Position numbers and translations under genes: made by a program. Positions 1-6,044 of a stretch of 37,435 nucleotides of DNA are shown here, in pieces. The stretch covers positions 1 to 37,435 of the forward strand of contig JAIMAN010000022.1 of assembly GCA_023511915.1 (NCBI GenBank), in the 5' to 3' direction. The notes beneath the pieces were generated by a model. The model saw only the letters and a list, made by a program, of their open reading frames with translations. It was not told the origin of the DNA and ran no database searches. Numbering within the stretch: position 1 is the first letter of the stretch; every line of letters begins with the position of its first letter. The DNA is from Armatimonadota bacterium (GTDB lineage: Bacteria; Armatimonadota; Fimbriimonadia; Fimbriimonadales; GBS-DC).

Positions 1-156
1 CAGGTGTTGGATTTCCAAATGCTGCGAAGTTTGGGGCGCGCCTTCCGCTTGTTGCTGGCACAGCGCCGTCTCCTCCTGCTGGAGAAGGCTCCGAAGGAGT
101 TGCAACTGCGTCTGGATTGCCCGAACCTGACTCTCTATAACAGCACGGTTGCTCAT
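1..156 (-). CDS. Hypothetical protein, N-terminal fragment cut by window edge
   Basis: The minus strand reads open from ATG at 156 to the left edge, giving 52 residues that begin MSNRAVIESQVRAIQTQLQ and are rich in Gln, Glu, Leu and Arg, like an amphipathic or coiled-coil helix. I do not recognise the family. A GGTATACT octamer lies 18 nt upstream of the start codon on the same strand, which supports a real gene start here. It is divergent from nothing visible and follows coaBC in the same direction. The plus-strand reading of this stretch is Leu/Arg-rich and looks like a shadow. Confidence 0.55.
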   Translation of the reverse strand, partial: MSNRAVIESQVRAIQTQLQLLRSLLQQEETALCQQQAEGAPQTSQHLEIQHL

Positions 157-174
157 CGCATCGACCCCAAGCGT

Positions 175-182
175 AGTATACC
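175..182 (-). promoter_or_regulatory. GGTATACT extended -10 promoter of the left-edge gene
   Basis: The octamer GGTATACT is read on the minus strand. The transcript would start about 7 nt downstream, leaving a 5' leader of roughly 10 nt before ATG at 156. The same octamer recurs upstream of many genes in this window. No convincing -35 box is seen. Confidence 0.6.
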
Positions 183-211
183 CCTTGTGAAGGCAAGGTT
201 TCCCAGTCAGT

Positions 212-1411
212 CTACGCGCCGCGCCGCTGGCGAAGATGCTCGGCGACCACTTCAATAATCCGCTCGGCGCAGGCGCGCTTGCTCATTAGAGGCAACTCCT
301 CGATGCGCCCGTCGGCATACAATAGCGTCAAGCGGTTGGTGTCCACCTCGAAGCCACTGCCAGGCTCCAGCACATTGTTGGCGGCGATTAAGTCCAGGTT
401 TTTGCCCGAAAGTTTCGCTTGCGCGTGCTGAAGCGCCTTGTCGGTTTCGGCGGCGAAGCCTACGACGAAGCGGTCGCCCTTGCGTGCAGCGACGCTGGCG
501 AGGATGTCAGGGTTCGGCACGAGGCGCAGCGTCCACGCTTCGCCCGTGCGCTTGCGCTTGCGGGGCAGGGCGCGTTCAGGGCGGTAGTCGGCGACGGCAG
601 CAGCGGCGATAAACACATCACATGCGTCGAAGTGCGCCTGCACCGCCTCGTACATCTGCTGTGCGGTCTGCACGCGGATTACCGTCGCGCCTGCAGGCGG
701 GGTCAGCGCGGTGGGTCCTGTAATCAGCGTGACGGTCGCGCCGTGCGCCAGTGCCGCTTCCGCCAGCGCGTAGCCCATCTTGCCACTGGAACGGTTGCCC
801 ACGAAACGCACGGGGTCTATCGGCTCGTAGGTCGGGCCCGCTGTGATAAGCACATGCACGCCCTGCAGGTCGCTGGCATGGCGCAGGTGCAACGCTACCG
901 CTTGCACAATCGTCGGCGTGTCGGCAAGTTTGCCCCAGCCCTCGTCGCCGCACGCCATAATCCCATAGGCAGGTTCGATGAACACCACGCCGCGCTCGCG
1001 CAGGGTCGCCACATGCGCTTGTGTGGCGGGATGGCTCCACATCGCGGGGTTCATCGCGGGGGCAATCAGGATGGGCGCGCGGGTCGCCAACGCCAGCGTG
1101 GTCAGCATGTCGTCCGCCAGCCCCAGCGCCAGCCGCGCGATTGTGTGCGCCGTCGCAGGCGCAATCAGCGCTAAGTCCGCCTCCTGCGCCAGTCGGATGT
1201 GCGCAATCTGCCCTGGCACAGGCTCGTCGAACACATCCACCACGACGGGGTTGCCCGTCAGCGCGGCGAAGGTGTCGGGGCTGATGAGGCGCGTCGCCGC
1301 GCGGGTCAGCACCGCCTGCACGGAGTGCCCTTCCCGCATCAACTCCCGCGCGATGTCGCATGCGCGGTACGCCGCGATGCTTCCCGTAACGCCCAGCAGA
1401 ATCTTCGCCAT
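212..1411 (-). CDS. coaBC: Bifunctional phosphopantothenoylcysteine decarboxylase / phosphopantothenate-cysteine ligase CoaBC
   Basis: The 399-residue protein has normal CoaBC length. It catalyses two cytosolic steps of coenzyme A synthesis: joining cysteine to 4'-phosphopantothenate, then decarboxylating the product to 4'-phosphopantetheine. The N-terminal CoaC flavoprotein half shows GVTGSIAAYRA (7-17), His71, the PAMNPAMW motif (118-125) and the catalytic-loop Cys154 in ACGDEGWGK. The C-terminal CoaB half starts near 185 with ITAGPTYEPIDPVRFVGNRS and carries a Lys/Arg-rich stretch before the PNPDILA motif. The start codon follows the upstream methyltransferase stop by 12 bp, so the two genes are probably co-transcribed from the promoter near 2520. 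Confidence 0.97.
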   Translation of the reverse strand: MAKILLGVTGSIAAYRACDIARELMREGHSVQAVLTRAATRLISPDTFAALTGNPVVVDVFDEPVPGQIAHIRLAQEADLALIAPATAHTIARLALGLADDMLTTLALATRAPILIAPAMNPAMWSHPATQAHVATLRERGVVFIEPAYGIMACGDEGWGKLADTPTIVQAVALHLRHASDLQGVHVLITAGPTYEPIDPVRFVGNRSSGKMGYALAEAALAHGATVTLITGPTALTPPAGATVIRVQTAQQMYEAVQAHFDACDVFIAAAAVADYRPERALPRKRKRTGEAWTLRLVPNPDILASVAARKGDRFVVGFAAETDKALQHAQAKLSGKNLDLIAANNVLEPGSGFEVDTNRLTLLYADGRIEELPLMSKRACAERIIEVVAEHLRQRRGA

Positions 1412-1423
1412 CGGTTGCCCTCG

Positions 1424-2488
1424 TCACCAAAGCGTCGGTTGCTCCGCGCCTGTTGCCTCCAGCGCGTCGGCAACCGCCTTGTATTTCGTCGCTACGAACA
1501 GCATCTCCTTGTTGCGCGTGTGGGAGACCTGCCCGACCTTCTCGCCGCGCGGGTTGTGGATGCCAATCAGCGCGCCCACATACCGCCGATAGGGTCGCTC
1601 GAAGCAACGCACATAGCCCCACTCGCTGAGTATCGCCTCCAACTCAGCGCGGGTGAGGTAGCCCTCGTTGTTAAAGGAGACCAGCAGGTGCTTCGCGCGG
1701 ATTTGGCTGACCAAGTGCGCCATCGCCGCGCGGGCTTGAGTACGCGCGTTGAAGGGGCTTTTGCGGTGCTTGACATCGATGCGCTTGCGGGCGACGCCGT
1801 AGGTTTCGGGGCAGTCCCACAGCACCAGCGTTTCCCACACATGGTAGTTCGCAAGGTACGAGTGCTGATTGTACGGCGGGTCTAAGTAGAACAGGTCTGC
1901 CTCCAGCGCGCCTGCGAGTTCCAGCGCGTCGGCGTGGTAGGCTTTGCCTGCGCCGTGCAGCAGCGGCGGGTAGCGCAACTGAAGCGGGTTGTAGGCGCGC
2001 GGCGCCCATTCCTTGAGATACGCCATCTGCAGCCCTGTCGTGGAGTCCACCTTGTCGGCGGCGAGCATCAGGCTGGTCAGCAGGATGGCTTGCAGGGTCG
2101 GGTCGTCGTAGCAGGCTATCGCGTTGCGGATGGCTTCGATGCGTGCGCCGTTGTCGGGGCGGAAGTAGCGCGCCTCGTCGCAGTAGGTGCGCGTGAACCA
2201 GCCGTGTTCGGGCAGCAGGCGCATCAGCGCGTCCAGAATCGGCTGGATGCGTTCAGGCGGATACTGGGCGCGGTCTGCCTCCACCAGCGCGCGGGCGAGC
2301 GTGTAGGCGTAGGCGGCGTAGTCGTTCGCATGCACGGAGTAGCCACGCGCTTTGAAGGCGTGTGCCACGCGCGCACTGCCCGAAAAGAGGTCTACCACTG
2401 TGCGGATGGGCACTTGGGCAGCCACCTGCTGCACAACGCCGACAATCCAGCCTACTAAACTGCGCTTAGAGCCGAGGTACTTAATCAT
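1424..2488 (-). CDS. D12-class (Dam-like) N6-adenine DNA methyltransferase
   Basis: This 354-residue protein resembles the D12 class of adenine-N6 methyltransferases. It has an N-terminal KYLGSKR (3-9), an AdoMet-binding motif DLFSGSARVAHAF (33-45) and the catalytic DPPY at 203-206, followed by NQHSYLANYHVWET. No restriction endonuclease lies next to it, so it is probably an orphan methyltransferase or half of a lost system; its target cannot be read from sequence. It precedes coaBC by 12 bp and starts at ATG 2488, about 28 nt below a GGTATAAT promoter. The ribosome binding site is weak (TACGGA). Confidence 0.9.
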   Translation of the reverse strand: MIKYLGSKRSLVGWIVGVVQQVAAQVPIRTVVDLFSGSARVAHAFKARGYSVHANDYAAYAYTLARALVEADRAQYPPERIQPILDALMRLLPEHGWFTRTYCDEARYFRPDNGARIEAIRNAIACYDDPTLQAILLTSLMLAADKVDSTTGLQMAYLKEWAPRAYNPLQLRYPPLLHGAGKAYHADALELAGALEADLFYLDPPYNQHSYLANYHVWETLVLWDCPETYGVARKRIDVKHRKSPFNARTQARAAMAHLVSQIRAKHLLVSFNNEGYLTRAELEAILSEWGYVRCFERPYRRYVGALIGIHNPRGEKVGQVSHTRNKEMLFVATKYKAVADALEATGAEQPTLW

Positions 2489-2515
2489 TCCGTATGTGTC
2501 GCCAGTTTCAGTAGG

Positions 2516-2523
2516 ATTATACC
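2516..2523 (-). promoter_or_regulatory. GGTATAAT promoter of methyltransferase-coaBC unit
   Basis: GGTATAAT on the minus strand, a variant of the window's GGTATACT octamer, lies 28 nt before ATG 2488 and predicts a leader of about 20 nt. It would drive the D12 methyltransferase and coaBC. Confidence 0.55.
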
Positions 2524-2757
2524 TGTGCGAGGCTACGGCTGCCTAATGTCGTTCTCATGTCTCACAGGAACAGCTTTGCTGCCATCGTGTGGGTGTAGCA
2601 GGCGCGCACGGTAACTATTCCGCCTGCCCCGCTGATAGCAGTATACCTGATGCGCCACGCAGTTCCAGCAGTCTAACCCCTGTCGTGCGGTGTAGGTCGC
2701 TACGCTTCGAACCTGCACTCGTGCGGGACGCAAGAACTGCATGCCCGCTGCCGTGCA
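2524..2757. other. Non-coding spacer with an extra minus-strand promoter octamer
   Basis: No convincing gene is seen in the roughly 285 bp between the methyltransferase and the toxin-antitoxin pair. A minus-strand GGTATACT octamer at 2640-2647 points towards the methyltransferase and may be a second, distal promoter. It could also make a short transcript: a possible 15-codon ORF beginning GTG and ending at a TGA lies below it, but nothing supports its translation. A tRNA-like GCTTCGAACC at 2704-2713 is not flanked by a T-stem. Confidence 0.4.
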
Positions 2758-2765
2758 GGTATACT
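2758..2765 (+). promoter_or_regulatory. GGTATACT promoter giving a leaderless mntA transcript
   Basis: The octamer ends 8 nt before ATG 2774. A normal start point 6-8 nt below a -10 box falls on or within about 3 nt of the start codon, so there is no room for a Shine-Dalgarno sequence. Confidence 0.65.
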
Positions 2766-2773
2766 TTGGTACG

Positions 2774-3100
2774 ATGACGGTGTTGCTGCAGCAGCGGATG
2801 GGCGCAATCGAGCAGTTATGTCGACGGTACGGGGTGGCGCGCTTAGCGCTCATCGGCTCGGCGACGGAGGAAGCCTCGTTCGACCCCGCACGCAGCGATG
2901 TCGACTTCCTTGTGGACTTCTCGGGCGAGGAGCAGCTCTTTGCGCGGTATATCGACCTCAAGGAGGCGTTGGAGTCTGTTTTAGGGCGCCCTGTGGATTT
3001 GATAATGGCGCGTGCGGTTCGCAACCCGTTCTTCTTGCGCGAGATTATGCGCAAGCAGGTGGTGGTGTATGAGGCGGCGTGTGGCGGGACTGCTGTATGA
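2774..3100 (+). CDS. mntA: MntA-type minimal nucleotidyltransferase antitoxin
   Basis: The 108-residue protein is a small polymerase-beta-fold nucleotidyltransferase. It shows LIGSATEEASFDPARSDVDF (26-45), that is Gly28-Ser29 followed by Asp42-x-Asp44, and a likely third acidic residue at Asp75 in PVDLIMA. In the HepT/MntA (type VII) systems the MntA protein AMPylates HepT to silence it. The ATG at 2774 is chosen over upstream in-frame starts because the promoter octamer ends 8 nt before it. The loop between GS and DxD is 12 residues, longer than the 10 usually quoted for MntA. It overlaps hepT by about 32 bp. Confidence 0.85.
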   Translation: MTVLLQQRMGAIEQLCRRYGVARLALIGSATEEASFDPARSDVDFLVDFSGEEQLFARYIDLKEALESVLGRPVDLIMARAVRNPFFLREIMRKQVVVYEAACGGTAV

Positions 3101-3434
3101 CATCCTCTTGGCAGGGGAGCGTATCCAGCAGTTCGTGGCTGGGGCGTCTCTTGAGACCTATACCGCCAATCCGCTCGTGCGCTCGGCGGTCGAGCGACAG
3201 TTTGAGATTATTGGCGAGGCGCTTGTACGGTTGCGCCGCCATGCGCCCGAAATCTTTGCCCAGATACCCGAAGCGCGTCGCATCGTTGGCTTTCGAAATG
3301 TGCTGGCGCACGGCTACGATGTTGTGGACGACACGGTTGTGTGGCAGGCAGTTCACGAACACCTGCCACAGCTGCTCGATGTTGTGCGTAGTCTTTTGGA
3401 AAATGACGCTACTACAGCTGAGTCGCCTGAGTAG
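3069..3434 (+). CDS. hepT: HepT-like HEPN-domain toxin (DUF86)
   Basis: A 121-residue all-helical HEPN protein. The active-site motif RX4HXY is intact as Arg76-NVLA-His81-G-Tyr83 (RNVLAHGYDVV), so the RNase site looks functional. The family cleaves RNA, often tRNA, and is neutralised by the adjacent nucleotidyltransferase. ATG 3069 (MRRRVAGLLYDILLAGERIQ) is preferred because family proteins begin close to this helix; GTG 3081 is an alternative. The reading frame upstream of 3069 belongs to mntA. The order antitoxin then toxin, overlapping, matches MntA/HepT loci. It may defend against phage or stabilise nearby DNA. Confidence 0.87.
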   Translation: MRRRVAGLLYDILLAGERIQQFVAGASLETYTANPLVRSAVERQFEIIGEALVRLRRHAPEIFAQIPEARRIVGFRNVLAHGYDVVDDTVVWQAVHEHLPQLLDVVRSLLENDATTAESPE

Positions 3435-3469
3435 AGAATGTCTGTTGGTCGGACAAAAGAGACATCAGA

Positions 3470-3583
3470 CTACTTGAGTGAGGCTAGTCCTCCTACAACA
3501 GGCAGCGACAGCCCCCACTGCCGTCGCAGTGCAACCCACTCCTCCAAGACTTCGCGCAGTTCCTGTCCATGCCTTACGGCCAC
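3470..3583 (-). CDS. Possible 37-residue ORF overlapping the end of the DUF6785-like gene
   Basis: A short minus-strand frame from GTG 3583 to TAG 3470 encodes a 37-residue amphipathic peptide containing HGQELREVLEEWVALRRQW. It overlaps the last 10 bp of the upstream membrane-protein gene in another frame. Its composition looks protein-like, but there is no visible Shine-Dalgarno and no recognised family. It could be a translationally coupled small protein, a C-terminal piece of the membrane protein lost by frameshift, or chance. Confidence 0.22.
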   Translation of the reverse strand: MAVRHGQELREVLEEWVALRRQWGLSLPVVGGLASLK

Positions 3584-5577
3584 GGGTACACGGGCGTATC
3601 CACGCCGTAGAGCAGGGCAAGCACCGCCCATACCGCCGCCGAGAAAAACTCGCCGAAAATCAGCCCCAGAAAGAACGGGCGCACCCGCCGATAGAGGGGC
3701 ATCCCGCCATAGCGCAGCAGCGGCGCCTTAATCAGCCACGCGACCAGCATCGAGAACCACAGCACAATCACGCCCCAAGTCGCGCTCATCGCGAAACCCA
3801 ACGGATGGAACGGAAAGCCTGGGAACACCGACCGCCCCCACGCCAGCAGCAGCGTCATCACGAACCCCAACGCGAAAAAGAGCGGGCGGAACGCAGGCAC
3901 GGGCGTATCGCCGCCCGATGGGGTCATAAACGGCGCGTTCTCACGGAAAAACTGCGTCGGCTGCCGCTCGTACACATACCCGTACAGGTTCAATGCGCCG
4001 TAGGTGTAGGGCAGCCACAACTGGAAGACGAACGCGACGGCAATCGCCGCAAGGATGCCCACCACCAGCGTGCCCAGCAGCGTGCGCTTGGCAAGGCGCG
4101 TCTCGTCGCTGAGCTTCTGCGCGTCCAGAAAGCCCGTTATCGGGATGCCGCGCAGATCGCGGAACAGCACGGCATCCTTGAGCGCCATCGCCGTCAGGTT
4201 GCGTGGCGACAGCAGCGAATACTTCTCCATCGTGATGACATCCATCGGCGTGAAACAGCCTTCGGTAATCAGCAGCCCGCCCTCCGCGGTGCAGCGCGCC
4301 ATCACCAGCCCCTGCACCATCAGGTATATCGCGAACACCAACGCAGCGACCCACCAGTCCATGCCCGCCCACTGCGCCCACAGCAGAATCACCACGAACG
4401 CGCCAATCAGCCCCCAGAACGCCCAGCGGTAGGACATCAACTCGCTGCCAGGCGGCGGGGGCGGCGCGTCGCCCTTGACCACCTGCCAAATATAGCGCAG
4501 ATGGCGCCGCGCCGAATACAGCACATACGCCGCCACCGCGAAAAACGCGCCCGAGCACAGCCACTTCACGAACCCCGCCGCCGCTGCGTGCTTCGCCTGC
4601 GTCTCAAAGCCGTAGGTCAGCCCCAGAAACTCAAAGCCCTTGCTCAGCAGATAGAAAAACCAGAAGCTGAACAGCAACTCGGTCGGGATGAGGAAGAAGA
4701 ACCCCACCGCCGCGAACGACAGATAGAGCGAGAACATCGTCATCTGGTCATACGGCGGCGCGCTGAAGTAGTCTTTGAGCGGGTACACGAGCGTGATTTC
4801 TGGGATGGTCGGGATATTGCGGTGCAGCCCGTTGAGCGTGAAGACGACGATGGGCACGAGCGCGCCGAGCCAAAACGCGCGGTTCCCGAAAAACTCGCCC
4901 CCGCGCATCAGCTCCAGCGGCAACTGCACCAGCGGGAACGAAAGCCGTTCGTTCTCCACCCACTGCTTGCGCAGCAGCACGCTGATACACAAAAACGCCA
5001 CGAACACCGCGCCGATGAGGATCAGCCAGCGCGCGGTCGAGGCAACCCACGCGCCCCAGGGGATCGGCTCGCCGAACGGGATGCGCTGGTAGAACCACTT
5101 GACCAGCGGTTCAGGCTGCGGCTGACTGGGATCCCAGGGGAACAGCGCGGGGTTCAGCAGGGGGAAGTAGAGCTGTTGCCAGTTGTTCGCCTCTGCGTAA
5201 TAGCTAACGCCGACCTGAACAGGGATGAGCCGCTCCATCACGCCGCGCGAGGCAATCATCGCGCTGAACAGCATCATCACGAACACCACGACGAGTTCGG
5301 GCGTGCGCAGCGCGGCATGCGGGCGCGCCCACGCGACCACGCGATTCGCCAGCACCACTACGAAAAACAGCGCAACGACCGCTGGGGGCAGCTGCATCAT
5401 CCCGATTTGGATGGTCTGCGACACCAGCTCGGCGGCGGCGACAATTATGGAGGTCGCCGCGCTGCCCAGAAGTCCCAGCAGTAGGGTGCGTCCGAACCGC
5501 ACGGGCGCGTGCGGGCGCGACTCCCGAATCGGCGGCTCCTGCAGAAGCGTCATCGGGAGCGGGGATTCGCCGCTCAC
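3574..5577 (-). CDS. Large polytopic membrane protein, DUF6785/DUF6784-like
   Basis: The 667-residue protein has a cytosolic-looking N-terminus and a dozen or more hydrophobic segments, beginning with TLLLGLLGSAATSIIVAAAE. Other landmarks are a segment ending VVVLANRVVAWARPH, a conserved-looking ENERLSFPLVQLPLEL and a C-terminal WAVLALLYGVDTPVYPWP. It resembles the uncharacterised DUF6785/DUF6784 integral membrane proteins frequent in Armatimonadota and Planctomycetota; the transport role sometimes assumed for them is not shown here. GTG 5577 is chosen because AGGAAAT lies 8 nt upstream; ATG 5553 (MTLLQEPP) is an alternative. It stands alone, convergent with hepT. The long plus-strand ORF over it is an Arg/His/Gln-rich shadow. 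Confidence 0.85.
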   Translation of the reverse strand: MSGESPLPMTLLQEPPIRESRPHAPVRFGRTLLLGLLGSAATSIIVAAAELVSQTIQIGMMQLPPAVVALFFVVVLANRVVAWARPHAALRTPELVVVFVMMLFSAMIASRGVMERLIPVQVGVSYYAEANNWQQLYFPLLNPALFPWDPSQPQPEPLVKWFYQRIPFGEPIPWGAWVASTARWLILIGAVFVAFLCISVLLRKQWVENERLSFPLVQLPLELMRGGEFFGNRAFWLGALVPIVVFTLNGLHRNIPTIPEITLVYPLKDYFSAPPYDQMTMFSLYLSFAAVGFFFLIPTELLFSFWFFYLLSKGFEFLGLTYGFETQAKHAAAAGFVKWLCSGAFFAVAAYVLYSARRHLRYIWQVVKGDAPPPPPGSELMSYRWAFWGLIGAFVVILLWAQWAGMDWWVAALVFAIYLMVQGLVMARCTAEGGLLITEGCFTPMDVITMEKYSLLSPRNLTAMALKDAVLFRDLRGIPITGFLDAQKLSDETRLAKRTLLGTLVVGILAAIAVAFVFQLWLPYTYGALNLYGYVYERQPTQFFRENAPFMTPSGGDTPVPAFRPLFFALGFVMTLLLAWGRSVFPGFPFHPLGFAMSATWGVIVLWFSMLVAWLIKAPLLRYGGMPLYRRVRPFFLGLIFGEFFSAAVWAVLALLYGVDTPVYPWP

Positions 5578-5633
5578 GATGGATTTCCTGCAAAACCACA
5601 GGTTGGCGAGGTTTTTGCACCTACGAAACAGCG

Positions 5634-5641
5634 GGTATACT
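5634..5641 (+). promoter_or_regulatory. GGTATACT promoter of UPF0175 antitoxin
   Basis: The octamer precedes a GGAGG ribosome binding site at 5649-5653 and GTG 5661. A TTGCAC about 15 bp upstream of the hexamer could act as a weak -35 box. Confidence 0.6.
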
Positions 5642-5660
5642 ACGCTGTGGAGGCTTCAGA

Positions 5661-5891
5661 GTGGCGAAGATAGAGCTGGAGCTACCGACAACGGTCTCTG
5701 CAGAGGAGGCGCGCCTGCTGTTGGCGGTCAAGTTGTACGAAACCGAGCGGCTCTCGCTGGGGAAAGCAGCGGAGCTGGCGGGATACTCGGTTCGCGCGTT
5801 CACGGAGATACTGGCGCACTACGGAGTTCCGCTCTATCGCTACGACCCCGATGAGTTGGAGCGTGAGGTTCAAGAGTGGGGCAGCGAGTAG
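5661..5891 (+). CDS. UPF0175-family antitoxin
   Basis: A 76-residue protein starting at GTG 5661 with GGAGG 7 nt upstream. It reads MAKIELELPTTVSAEEARLL, then LAVKLYETERLSLGKAAELAGYS, then a short C-terminal tail with LYRYDPDELEREV. This is the UPF0175 pattern: a helix-turn-helix-like DNA-binding segment (about residues 30-52) and an acidic tail that binds a PIN-like toxin of the DUF3368 type. Here the toxin frame downstream is truncated, so the antitoxin appears to have lost its partner. It could persist as a plain transcription regulator. Confidence 0.85.
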   Translation: MAKIELELPTTVSAEEARLLLAVKLYETERLSLGKAAELAGYSVRAFTEILAHYGVPLYRYDPDELEREVQEWGSE

Positions 5892-5996
5892 GGATTGTGG
5901 ACGCCAGTTGCCTGATCGGATTGTCAAAGGTGCAGATGGAAACTCTGCCGCTGCAACTGTATTCAAAGGTCATCATTCCACCTGCAGTTCAGGTTA
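5876..5996 (+). pseudogene. Truncated PIN-like (DUF3368) toxin remnant
   Basis: The frame opens at GTG 5876, overlapping the antitoxin stop by 16 bp. It encodes VGIVDASCLIGLSKVQ followed by LYSKVIIPPAVQ, the first beta strand with the catalytic-type Asp and the second strand typical of DUF3368 PIN toxins of about 150-170 residues. After about 5996 the similarity stops. The open frame runs through the hairpin at 6008-6032 into the 3' end of the convergent peroxidase gene and ends at 6160 with unrelated residues. Roughly three quarters of the toxin, including the remaining acidic residues, are gone. Confidence 0.75.
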
Positions 5997-6007
5997 GCAA
6001 AGCAAGC

Positions 6008-6032
6008 GGTGGGGTGTCCAGCGCACCCCACC
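6008..6032. terminator. 9-bp GC-rich hairpin between convergent genes
   Basis: GGTGGGGTG (6008-6016) pairs perfectly with CACCCCACC (6024-6032) around a 7-nt loop. It lies 12 bp beyond the stop of the minus-strand peroxidase gene and after the toxin remnant. The flanks are not strongly T-rich on either strand (GCTTGCTTTG on the minus side), so it may be a weak bidirectional terminator or a stabilising 3' stem. Confidence 0.5.
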
Positions 6033-6044
6033 ACATTTGCCAGA

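Noticed and set aside
2700-2720. tRNA T-loop-like GCTTCGAACC
   Set aside because: The flanking bases do not form a 5-bp T stem and no acceptor or anticodon arm can be drawn on either strand.
3478-5484. 668-codon plus-strand open frame
   Set aside because: It is antisense to the DUF6785-like membrane protein, very rich in Arg, His and Gln, and has no recognisable domain; a GC-driven shadow.
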